A stretch of 64,000 nt of DNA, from positions 62,001-126,000 of the forward strand of contig NZ_VTWS01000008.1 of NCBI RefSeq assembly GCF_008727875.1. The letters are read 5' to 3'. The position numbers and the translations under genes are program-made. This document shows positions 9,701 through 17,400 of this stretch, piece by piece. Numbering within the stretch: position 1 is the first letter of the stretch; each line of letters starts with the position of its first letter. Source of the DNA: Larkinella humicola (lineage in GTDB: Bacteria > Bacteroidota > Bacteroidia > Cytophagales > Spirosomataceae). The notes beneath the pieces were generated by a model, which did no database searches, had not been told where the DNA came from, and saw nothing but the letters and a program-made list of their open reading frames with translations.

Positions 9701-10499
9701 GTTTCGTTTTTGCTTTGGTGTAGTCCAGCGGTTTGGGCGAGTCGCCCCCCATCGCGTAGTGCAACCCGGCCCCCAGGTGCTTCAGAAACAGCGGTTCCGA
9801 AAAGCTGGCGTCGGTGTGGCCACCCGCCGTGTAGAACGAACGTCCGCCGTCAAATTCCTGATACCAGGCCATCGGATGGTTGTCGCCGTTGGTGCCGCCC
9901 TGATAGGTTTTTTCATCAATCGTCATCAGGACATGTAGCGCCGGACTGATGTTTTTGAAGGAGTAAAATTCATCTTCCCGTTCCCAACGTTCCGGCAGAA
10001 ACCGGGTGGATGGATGGTTTTTGTCCACTACCACAAAGGTTCCCTTCTGGATGTTGTTGGGCATGGGGTGGTTGGCAAACCAGGCCCCGGCCAGTTGATT
10101 GTACCAGGGCCAGTCGTATTCGGTATCCGTTGCCGAGTGAATGCCCATGTAGCCTCCTCCCGACTGGATGTAGCGTTCAAAGGCGTTCTGCTGCTGGGCA
10201 TTCAGCACGTCGCCGGTGGTGCTCAAAAAGACGACCGCTTGGTAACGTTTCAGATTTTCTTCGTTGAAGCGGCCCGCGTCTTCCGTCGTATCGACAACAA
10301 ATCCCTGTTCTTTCCCCAATTGAAACAGGGCTTTCTGACCGGCCCCGATGGAAGCGTGACGAAAGGCCAGCGTTTTACTGAATACCAGAATGCGGGGTGG
10401 ATCTTTAACAAACCCATACGACCAGAGTCCGGTGGCTAAAAAGCTCACCAGCACAACCCCGGCCAGCCAACGGAGGGAATAAGTAATACGTTTTTTCAT
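6726..10499 (-). CDS. ThuA / PQQ-type sugar dehydrogenase / PKD / cytochrome c / CBM6-like fusion
   Basis: A 1257-residue exported multidomain oxidoreductase with an N-terminal membrane or signal segment (residues about 10-30). In order: ThuA-like domain (about 35-255, with GGGYMGIHSATDTEYDWPW); a six-bladed glucose/sorbosone dehydrogenase propeller (about 280-715, with HAGGSLTFDAHGNLYLSTGD and MGHRNPFRISVDP); a PKD-like Ig domain (about 730-800); a class I cytochrome c with heme motif CKACH near residue 895; a CBM6-like domain (about 980-1150); and a small C-terminal beta domain. This arrangement is common in Bacteroidota and suggests periplasmic or surface sugar oxidation passing electrons to heme; substrate and cofactor are not proven. 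It is the first gene of the leftward run and faces the NrtR-like regulator across two palindromic sites. Confidence 0.88.
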   Translation of the reverse strand: MKKRITYSLRWLAGVVLVSFLATGLWSYGFVKDPPRILVFSKTLAFRHASIGAGQKALFQLGKEQGFVVDTTEDAGRFNEENLKRYQAVVFLSTTGDVLNAQQQNAFERYIQSGGGYMGIHSATDTEYDWPWYNQLAGAWFANHPMPNNIQKGTFVVVDKNHPSTRFLPERWEREDEFYSFKNISPALHVLMTIDEKTYQGGTNGDNHPMAWYQEFDGGRSFYTAGGHTDASFSEPLFLKHLGAGLHYAMGGDSPKPLDYTKAKTKRLPEENRFSKVVLGEKLDEPMELTVLPDNRVVFVERRGNVKLYSPSTGKITLIAHIPVNTKVTDKEGKVGEDEGGLLSLTKDPHFEQNHWIYLYYSPEGKEAKNSLVRYELKGDELVMSSKKVILDVATQREISGHAGGSLTFDAHGNLYLSTGDNINPQQSNGYSPADERPGRSPFDAQMTSANTNDLRGKILRIHPEADGSYTIPEGNLFPKGTPKTRPEIYTMGHRNPFRISVDPKTGFLYWGDIGPDAGQPGEKRGPAGQDEIGQARKAGNYGWPYFVGDNKPYFQYDFATGQSGALYDSEKPVNNSVNNTGLNQLPPAQKAFIWYPYAESKEFPLMGAGGRSAMAGPVFHRDQFTQAKRPFPDYYDGKLIIYEWMRGWLMAVTLDANGNYASMERVMPSYKFSNPVDIEFGPEGDLYMLEYGSGWFTQNDDARLVRIEYNGGNRKPLVQVATSKKGGSIPFKARLSSEGTRDFDNDALTYSWTVTSQSGNSKRTFPVANPTVSFDKAGIYKATLTVTDAKGGRSSRTVEIMAGNEEPVLTFETRNSNQTFFFPGQPFAYEVKVQDKEDGSLASGKIKPAEVAVNIDYLAEGYDLAEIAQGHRSADASAQVVKGLKLMESSDCKACHSVDKKSVGPAYEQVALKYKGEAGAAERLAQKVISGGSGVWGDVAMSAHPQLAQADVQEMVRYILSLAEKKQASPSLPVKGSYTMNLPEGDKGEGRYLVRAAYRDKGSSGVPAITAEKTLVLRSAKLPAGKADKIEGVMKYGTVIIASVKNSSIGFSNLDLTGIEQIKFTASAPKSQLNAAGGTIEVRLDDPTGKLIGETAFISPSEGGSVTSMPPPVVAKLSSATGFHDVYLVFKNDKAPAGQSLFVVIDLEFQTRQSAESSAKPASTPASAASGPSQDLEAYAGKYKMSGLPFEYIEITPKAGRLSMKAGDKEGELTPGPGADEFKGGNNTVFKFSRGADQKVTSLTLEVQGMSFKGDK

Positions 10500-10544
10500 C
10501 GCTTTTGAATGGACTGATTACCGTATAAAATTGAACTAATCTCT

Positions 10545-10572
10545 AAAGCGTAAATTTTACGGAATAAAGGTA
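10545..10572. promoter_or_regulatory. Operator-like half-conserved palindrome (site 1) and leftward -7-like element
   Basis: 10545-10565 holds CGTAAA-T-TTTACG at its core (10549-10561). Its right half TTTACGGAAT is identical to that of site 2. Centres are 42 bases apart (10555 and 10597), about four helical turns. On the minus strand 10572-10565 reads TACCTTTA, one base from the Bacteroidota -7 consensus, so site 1 would overlap a promoter for the leftward ThuA-fusion gene. Confidence 0.6.
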
Positions 10573-10585
10573 GAATGCTTTTTTG

Positions 10586-10608
10586 TATTCCGTAAATTTT
10601 ACGGAATA
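10586..10608. promoter_or_regulatory. Perfect 23-bp palindrome, probable NrtR-type operator (site 2)
   Basis: Arms of 11 bases (TATTCCGTAAA and TTTACGGAATA) flank a single central T at 10597. It sits immediately before the -7 element of the NUDIX-type regulator gene and covers its -33 region, as expected for an autoregulatory operator. NrtR-family regulators are known to bind palindromes of about 21 bases. Confidence 0.72.
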
Positions 10609-10616
10609 TTTTTTTT

Positions 10617-10624
10617 TACCTTTG
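10617..10624 (+). promoter_or_regulatory. -7 promoter element of the NrtR-like gene
   Basis: TACCTTTG matches TAnnTTTG exactly. Only four bases separate it from the ATG at 10629, so the transcript would be leaderless or nearly so. Confidence 0.6.
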
Positions 10625-10628
10625 GCGT

Positions 10629-11405
10629 ATGAACTCGGAAGAAGAAGTAAACGACTTTGTTAAAAACGGCCATCAGCAGTATCTGCCCCACCTCAGCATC
10701 GACCCGGTCATCTTTGGCTACCACGATCAGCAACTCAAAATTTTACTCCACAAATGGATCGGACTGGATGGCTGGGGACTGCCGGGCGGTTTTATACGTC
10801 GGCGGGAACCGCTGAGCCAGGCCGCCCACCGCATCTTGCAGGAGCGAACGGGTCTGGAAGACTTATTCCTGCAACAGTTCCACGTTTTTGGGGATTCGCC
10901 CTACCGGCTTCAGGAGCGAAGCGCCCGTGAGTTTACCGAAAAATACGGGCTTGTTGTCGAGAAAGATAACTGGCTGTTCGAACGAACGTTATCGATTGGT
11001 TATTTTGCTTTGGTGGACTACTCGAAGGTAAGCGTCCGGACGGATTTTTTCACGACAGATTACCGGTGGTGGGATATCAGTGACATTCCTCCGCTTTTAT
11101 TCGACCAGAACGAGGTGGTGGATAAGGCACTGGCAACCCTCCGGCTCCAGATTTATCACCAGCCGATCGGACTCAATCTGTTGCCCGAAAAATTCACACT
11201 GTCGGAAATTCACTCGCTGTATGAGACGATTTTGGGAAAGGAACTGGACCAGCGGAATTTTGCAAAAAAGCTCGTGAGCCTGGGGCTGATCAAAAAACTG
11301 GCGGAACAGCGGGCCATTGGTCCTCACCGGTCTCCGTATCTGTATCAATTTGAGAAGGACGCCTATGAGAATGCCCTGAAACAGGGAATCGTGCATACCT
11401 ACTAA
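10629..11405 (+). CDS. NUDIX-domain transcriptional regulator (NrtR-like)
   Basis: A 258-residue cytoplasmic regulator. Residues about 20-160 form a NUDIX fold with the early part of a NUDIX box (WGLPGGFIRRREPLSQAAHR) but with a weak REXXEE signature (ILQERTG), as in regulators that bind rather than hydrolyse nucleotide sugars. Residues about 170-255 form the winged helix typical of NrtR/AraR regulators (FTLSEIHSLYETILGKELDQ, then RNFAKKLVSLGLI). In Bacteroidota this family controls sugar-use operons. Here it diverges from an operon of secreted sugar enzymes with two palindromes between, so it probably represses that operon and itself in response to a sugar-derived ligand. The ligand cannot be read from sequence. 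Confidence 0.88.
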   Translation: MNSEEEVNDFVKNGHQQYLPHLSIDPVIFGYHDQQLKILLHKWIGLDGWGLPGGFIRRREPLSQAAHRILQERTGLEDLFLQQFHVFGDSPYRLQERSAREFTEKYGLVVEKDNWLFERTLSIGYFALVDYSKVSVRTDFFTTDYRWWDISDIPPLLFDQNEVVDKALATLRLQIYHQPIGLNLLPEKFTLSEIHSLYETILGKELDQRNFAKKLVSLGLIKKLAEQRAIGPHRSPYLYQFEKDAYENALKQGIVHTY

Positions 11406-11455
11406 GAGCGAACGCGCCGGGCGTGCGTCCCTTGGCAGGTATGCCGACCGTTTTT

Positions 11456-12151
11456 TTACTTCAGACTTTTCAGGGTACTTTTCAAATCCTGCACTTCTCT
11501 GGACGTATTATCGAAGCTGTTAAACAAGGTGTTGGCGTTTTTAAACTCCTCATAAAAGGCGGTATTGGCGTCCGTATCCACCGACAGGGCCGCCCCGTTG
11601 AGGGTGATGCCCGCAAACAGCCCTTTGCTGCGTGAATACGAATACACCTCGGCTTCCAGTTTAGTATCCGTGCTGGCGGTTGAACTTCTCCCCATCGGCC
11701 CGGCTGCCACTGACAAATCACCGCCAAGTGTGAAACTCCCGCTGCTCATGTCGAGCAACGTCTTGCTGCTTTTAAAAACCAGCACTAAATCCACCGCCTG
11801 AACGCCGATCTGAAAGCCAAAACTTCCGCCCGTTAAGGTTACAAAAACCGGATCACTCCAGTCGCCCTGCTTATTTTTTACCAGTGCAATGCCTTTGCCT
11901 CTTTTCCCGCCCACCACAAAACCGGCATTGATCAGTTTGGGAATAATGACAATTCCTTCCGAAAGGTCCAGGAGTTGCCGGGGTATGGCTTCCTTCATCT
12001 GGCTAAATTCCGTTACGATTGTATTGGCCGCTTCGAGTTTGGCGGTTTCTTTCTGAGTGGGAGTACCAGAATTCGACTGGGCCATCAACGGGGTTGATGC
12101 GATAATGAACCCACCAATCAAAACGGCGAGCAGGGATGCTTTGAAATTCAT
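11456..12151 (-). CDS. Secreted SYLF-domain (YSC84/DUF500) lipid-binding protein
   Basis: A 231-residue protein with a signal peptide ending in LMAQ. The mature part matches the SYLF domain: LLDLSEGIVIIPKLINAGFV, GKRGKGIALVKNK and 'SFGFQIGVQAVDLVLVFKS', followed by 'LGGDLSVAAGPMGR'. Eukaryotic SYLF domains bind phosphoinositides; bacterial exported members are poorly characterised and are often annotated as lipid-binding Ysc84 proteins. It converges with the NrtR-like gene, their stops about 50 bases apart. A short palindrome GTAAA-G-TTTAC lies 14-24 bases upstream of its start codon and resembles the core of the operator-like sites at 10.55-10.61 kb. Confidence 0.9.
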   Translation of the reverse strand: MNFKASLLAVLIGGFIIASTPLMAQSNSGTPTQKETAKLEAANTIVTEFSQMKEAIPRQLLDLSEGIVIIPKLINAGFVVGGKRGKGIALVKNKQGDWSDPVFVTLTGGSFGFQIGVQAVDLVLVFKSSKTLLDMSSGSFTLGGDLSVAAGPMGRSSTASTDTKLEAEVYSYSRSKGLFAGITLNGAALSVDTDANTAFYEEFKNANTLFNSFDNTSREVQDLKSTLKSLK

Positions 12152-12164
12152 GATGCTTTCAAGT

Positions 12165-12175
12165 GTAAAGTTTAC
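12165..12175. promoter_or_regulatory. Short palindrome resembling the NrtR-type site core
   Basis: GTAAA-G-TTTAC followed by GG matches the core CGTAAA-T-TTTACGG of the sites near 10.6 kb except at the centre and first base. It lies just upstream of the SYLF gene start. The similarity is short and may be chance. Confidence 0.25.
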
Positions 12176-12355
12176 GGTTTGCCTTGACCCTGAAACGGAT
12201 TATCCGGCAACCGATCGGTGGTTGTATGGAGTGAGACACTCTTTGCAGTAGTCAACGAATCGCAACCGAACGATCGTACCCGGTTTCCTTTTTTAACGAA
12301 ATTTAAGACCCGAAGTGAGGCCGACCGGCAAAACCGCGGGCGACGCGCCGGGTTG

Positions 12356-14254
12356 TTACCGCTCTTCGGAAGGTTCTCCCCGAAACATGGCCTGCTCGTC
12401 GGCACTCCTGCTTTTCAGGACGATCATGGCATGTTCGTAGCCTTTCTGGACAATTTTATCGAAAGCCGACCACTCCATCAGACCAAAGCGGCTTACATCG
12501 GGGTTGAAATACAGATCGACATATTGCCGGATCTGGCTGCGTTGCGACGAGCTATACAGCAAGGTCGAATTGAGGATAATCGATGCCAGGGAAGGCAGGC
12601 GGAATTTCCGCAGTTTTTTGGGTCTAAACCGGTCACGAAGCAATTTAGCGGGGCCGGGTATGCTGGAGATGGTCAGTTTCCGCGATTTTTCAACGACCAG
12701 GTCGATGCCAATGATTCGGCCAACGGGCATTTGCCGCATCACATCGGCCGGAAAATTGTTGAATGTTCCGCCATCGATCAGAAAATCATCACCGTCGATG
12801 ACGGGCGGAAACACGCCCGGAATGGCCGTTGTGGCTTTCAGGTATTTGACCAGCGAACCACGGGTGTGTACCTCCGCACGCGCCTGCGTGTAATTACTGG
12901 AAACAACAAACAGGGTCAACCAGCTATCTTCCAGATCCGGTTCGTGGTCGTTCAGGAATTCCGTAACGGTATCCCGGATCATCCGTTCCATCCGCTGCCC
13001 GCGGATGAGCGAAATCATCGGCAACCAGTTGTAATCTTTGGTTGGGTTGAAAAAAGCGCCTTTCCGTGCGTGTTTCCGAACGATTTCGGCCGGTTGATCG
13101 AACGAAACCGCACTGGCGATCAAGCCGCCGACGCTGGTTCCTCCCACAAAATCGACGGGAATACCATGTTCTTGAAGTGCTTTCAGAACGCCGACGTGCG
13201 CAAATCCTCGGGCACCACCCCCGGCCAGCACCAGACCGATGGCGGTATTGCTTAAAATCCGGCTAAGCCGGGCCAGATCCCGGTCGGAGCCAGCCCGGAT
13301 GTGATAATGAGCCCGAATCCGGGGGCGTTTGCTCAGCCAGCCAGCCGTTTGCCGGGGAATCAGGGTATCGGCCTGATGCACCAGCACCAGGGTTTCCACC
13401 TGTCCGGTAATCAGCCCTTTATGATGCAGTTGAATCTCTGGAGGTGTCAGATCGGACGCCTGCTGCGCATCGGCAAACTGCACGATGTCATCGGCCTGGT
13501 GGAGGCAAAATTGTGACCATTCCGTCAGCAAACCGGTGGGTTCCGGCGGATCTGCTACCAGCAGCAGAAATTCATACTGCGACTCCAGGTGGTCCAGCCA
13601 CCGGGACAACGTACGAAAAGGCGCCGGATCAGCTTCCCGATCCGGGCGTTCATTGGCCTGATCGGAGAACTCGTTCATCCGGTCGCCCGACATCAGATAG
13701 ACGCTACCTTTGCTGCGCAAAAGCTCGTTCAGGTTGCGAGCCATACCCGCAAGATCGATGGTCGAATGAAGGGCCAGCAGGCAAATCGTGACCGGCTTTT
13801 TGTGGGATTTACCCGGCAGGGGCGTATTTTTCAGCCGGTAGATAATGCGTTTAGCCATGTTCAAAGCCACCGCTGGATGATGAGCGATGACCTCCTCGAA
13901 CGCTTTTTTCGAGAGCCTGACCAGGCTGCTATCCCGCAGCGCAAAAATCGATGCATTCCGGGGGTCACCGGTAATGAGCGCCGTTTCGCCGACGGTTTCA
14001 CCCCGGATAATTTCACCGATCTTTCGAAACTCCCCCCCGCCTTCCGTCACCAGTGCCTGCAACCGGCCGCTCATGACAAAATACAGCGAGTCACCGGGGT
14101 CATCCTGACGAAAAAGGCAATCACCACCCTGAATTTCGATCCCTTCCAGAAGCGGGGTGATGGTGGATAGAACCGTGTCGTCAAAATCACCGAATAATTC
14201 GGTCAGACTGCTGTAAAGCAGGTTATTCTGGAAAGGATCAGGCTGGATGGGCAT
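12356..14254 (-). CDS. Cyclic-nucleotide-binding patatin-like phospholipase (NTE-like)
   Basis: A 632-residue protein. The ATG at 14252-14254 (MPIQPDPF) is preferred because upstream residues are a hydrophobic non-homologous leader. Residues about 20-140 are a cNMP-binding beta-barrel (GDCLFRQDDPGDSLYFVMSG, GETVGETALITGDPRNA). A Rossmann-like middle region (about 150-330) follows. The patatin domain (about 335-560) has the oxyanion loop GGGARGFAHVGVLKAL, the nucleophile motif GGTSVGG and the catalytic Asp in DGGTFNNFP. This layout is shared with neuropathy-target-esterase-like bacterial proteins, serine lysophospholipases acting at the inner membrane. It is divergent from the large fusion gene at 14460 with 205 bases between. 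Confidence 0.92.
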   Translation of the reverse strand: MPIQPDPFQNNLLYSSLTELFGDFDDTVLSTITPLLEGIEIQGGDCLFRQDDPGDSLYFVMSGRLQALVTEGGGEFRKIGEIIRGETVGETALITGDPRNASIFALRDSSLVRLSKKAFEEVIAHHPAVALNMAKRIIYRLKNTPLPGKSHKKPVTICLLALHSTIDLAGMARNLNELLRSKGSVYLMSGDRMNEFSDQANERPDREADPAPFRTLSRWLDHLESQYEFLLLVADPPEPTGLLTEWSQFCLHQADDIVQFADAQQASDLTPPEIQLHHKGLITGQVETLVLVHQADTLIPRQTAGWLSKRPRIRAHYHIRAGSDRDLARLSRILSNTAIGLVLAGGGARGFAHVGVLKALQEHGIPVDFVGGTSVGGLIASAVSFDQPAEIVRKHARKGAFFNPTKDYNWLPMISLIRGQRMERMIRDTVTEFLNDHEPDLEDSWLTLFVVSSNYTQARAEVHTRGSLVKYLKATTAIPGVFPPVIDGDDFLIDGGTFNNFPADVMRQMPVGRIIGIDLVVEKSRKLTISSIPGPAKLLRDRFRPKKLRKFRLPSLASIILNSTLLYSSSQRSQIRQYVDLYFNPDVSRFGLMEWSAFDKIVQKGYEHAMIVLKSRSADEQAMFRGEPSEER

Positions 14255-14459
14255 GGAAGTAATAAAGTAAAAACAGGGATAAAGGAATAGCGGCCCCAAA
14301 ATAAGATGCAAACCAGTGTTTTACCAGCGATCGGTGCGCGTGGTCCCAATAAAAGCCATTCGAACCGGAGTATCGCGTTTAATCGTCGAGTATTGTGCAA
14401 TTTTTAGCGGCTTTCATACTAAATTGGGCCGTTAATTGCCCTATGGCCCCTAAACCGTT

Positions 14460-17400
14460 ATGAAATCAGTTGTTCTGTTCCTCAGTCTGCTCATTCTTTC
14501 GTCTGCCCGCTTTTTTCAACCCTCCCAAACGGGGTTGTCTGGCCAACCGCCCGGTACAGGAAAACCGCTGCGTATTAAACAGGATGTCAAAGCCAATACG
14601 ATTTCGGTTTTCCGAAGCGACGGTCAAAAGCCGATTGTGGTTCAGAATGCCAGGCCCGATTTCCGGCCTTACCTCCACCCCATTACCGCGCCCGACGGCA
14701 AGGGCGTTCTGACCGAATACAGCCCTGGCCACCACAAGCACCAGACCGGTTTATACTGGGGCTTTACCCGCGTCAATGGCCGGGATTATTTCCACCACCC
14801 GCAGGGCGACTACTGGCGCCGGGTTTCGGCCACGGTGACCAAAGCCACCGGAACCGACGTCAAGTGGCAGACAGTGTATGATTTGCTGGACGAAAAAGGC
14901 GAGGCCGTTCTGCGGGAAACCCAGAACTGGACGATGCGCGAACAGAACGGAAAGTTTCTGCTGGATCTGGAGTGGAAAGGCAAAGCCATCTCCGAGATTA
15001 CGATAGGTAAATACGATTACGGCGGGCTGTTTCTGCGGATGCCCTGGCGCGAAGGCATCAAGGGTGAAGTGATCAATGCGGCCCGCCAACGCAACGAAAA
15101 AGCGGAAGGCCAGCGCGCCATGTGGGTCGATGCCGGAATGCAGGTGGAAGGCCGGACCGACCTGGCCCACATCGCCATTTTTGATCACCCGGAAAACAAA
15201 GGCTATCCCCAAACCTGGCGGGTCGATAACCAGCTCGGCATCGGCCCCGCCCGCGCCCGAACCGGTGACTGGAAAATCGAAAAAGGCGATACGGAAATCA
15301 TCCGCCATCAGGTAGTGGTTTACACCGGTGAGCTGAATGATGTGGAACTAACCAAAACCTGGAGCAATTTCAGTGGGGTGAACTCGACGGCCTCGCTCTG
15401 GGGAATTGCTCAGAAAGAAGGCCTGGCAGCGAAGTTTCTGACCCCACAGGCCGCGGTTGAAAGCATGACGATGCCCGACGGCTACCAGGCCAACGTCTGG
15501 GCGTCGGAACCGATGATGACTCAACCGATGGCTTTTTGCTGGGATGACCGCGGACGACTCTGGGTGGCCGAAAACCGCGATTACGAATCGCGTGGATACG
15601 GTTTTTCCAAAGCCGGAAACAGCCGCATTCTGATTCTGGAAGACACCAACCGCGACGGCGTGGCCGACAGCCAAAAAGTATTTCTGGACAGCATTCCGTT
15701 CCCGGCCGCGATGGCAGTGGGCTTCGACGGCCTGTTTCTGGGTGCGCCCCCCAACCTGCTCTTTGTTCCGGATCGCAACGGCGACGATCGGGCCGACCAA
15801 AAAGACATTGAAGTTCGGCTGACGGGCTGGGGCATCCGCGACCGGCACGAAACCCTGAACAGCCTGCACTGGGGCCCCGACGGCTGGCTCTACGGTTTGC
15901 AGGGCTTTGCCACCCCGTCGAAGGTTCGGAAACCGAACGGCAAAGGGAAGCTGTATAAACACAACGATCCGTTTCCCGAAGACATTTTGCAGGGCGAAGG
16001 CGTCGACATCAACGGGGGCGTCTGGCGCTATCATCCCACCAAAGACCGGTTTGAGGTCGTGGCTCACGGTTTCAGCAACCCGTGGGGTATCGACTACGAT
16101 GCGAAGGGGCAACTTATTATGACGGCCTGCGTCATTCCGCACCTCTGGCACGTCATTCCGGGCGGTATTTACCACCGGCAGGGCGGGCAGCATTTCAACC
16201 CGTACGTCTATAACGACATCAAAACCATCGCCGACCACAGCCACCGATCAGCCCACGGCGGGGCGCGGGTGTATCAGTCCGATGCCTTTCCGGCCTCGCA
16301 GCAGGGCCGGATCTTCATGGCGAATATCCACGAACACGCCATTCTGGCGGATGTGCTGGAACCCAAAGGATCGGGCTTCGTCGGCCACCACGGGGCCGAT
16401 TTTTTACAGGCCAACAACGCGCAGTGGGTGGGTTTCAGCATGGAAGTCGGGCCGGATGGCGGGCTTTATGTGCTGGATTGGCACGATGCCGACATTTGCG
16501 GGAAGGAAGTCCTGAACGGCGAAACCGGCCGGATTTTCCGGGTCATGCCCAAAAACTCATTGGCTGAAAACTGGACGGGACGGTATTCGGACCTGACCAA
16601 AATGACCGATCAGCAGTTGGTCAATCTGCAAACCGTCAAGAGCGACTGGCACGCTCGCCGGGCGCGGGTTATTCTGCAAAACCGGGCTGCAAAGGGGAAA
16701 CTCAGTGGTCAAACCCACGCACAACTCCGCCAGCTATTCGAGACGAATGCCAACGCCGACTGGCGGCTCCGGGCCTTGTGGACGCTGCACATTACCGGCG
16801 GTTTCGATGAAAAAGCACTCACGAAAGTCCTGGACGACAAGGACGCCCACGTTCGGGCCTGGGCCGTTCAGTTGTTGTGCGAAGACAAGGCTCCATCAGC
16901 GGATGTTCAGGAAAAAATGGTTCGGATGGCCCGCGAAGACCCCTCGGCGGTGGTTCGGCTTTATCTGGCGTCGGCCCTGCAACGGGTAGACACGGAATCG
17001 CAATGGAAAATCGCCGGGGAACTGATGGCCCACGGCGAGGACAAGAACGATCACAACTTGCCCAAAATGATCTGGTTTGGTTTTGAACCGCTCGTCAAAA
17101 CCAATCCGGCCCGGGCGTTAGACCTCGCGGCCCGTTGCGAAATTCCGATGGTAGCCCGGTTTATTGCCCGTCGAATCGTGGATGCCGACCAAACGCCAAC
17201 GTTGATTACGGCGCTCGGGAAATCGCCCAAAACACAGATGAGCCTGCTGGAAGGCATGCGCGACGGTCTGGAAGGACGCACGGATCTGGCAACCCCGGCC
17301 AACTGGAAAGCCGTTTACGCCAAATTAAAAGCCAATCCCAAAACCGCCCCGCTCGCCCAGCAGGTGGGCCAGCAGTTTGGCGATACCGAAACCGCCCGGA

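Noticed and set aside
12172-12405. Minus-strand frame upstream of the SYLF gene
   Set aside because: It is basic, low in hydrophobic pattern, overlaps the patatin gene end and shows no ribosome site or homology.
12218-13255. 345-codon plus-strand frame
   Set aside because: It is antisense to the patatin domain; composition is that of a reverse-frame artefact.
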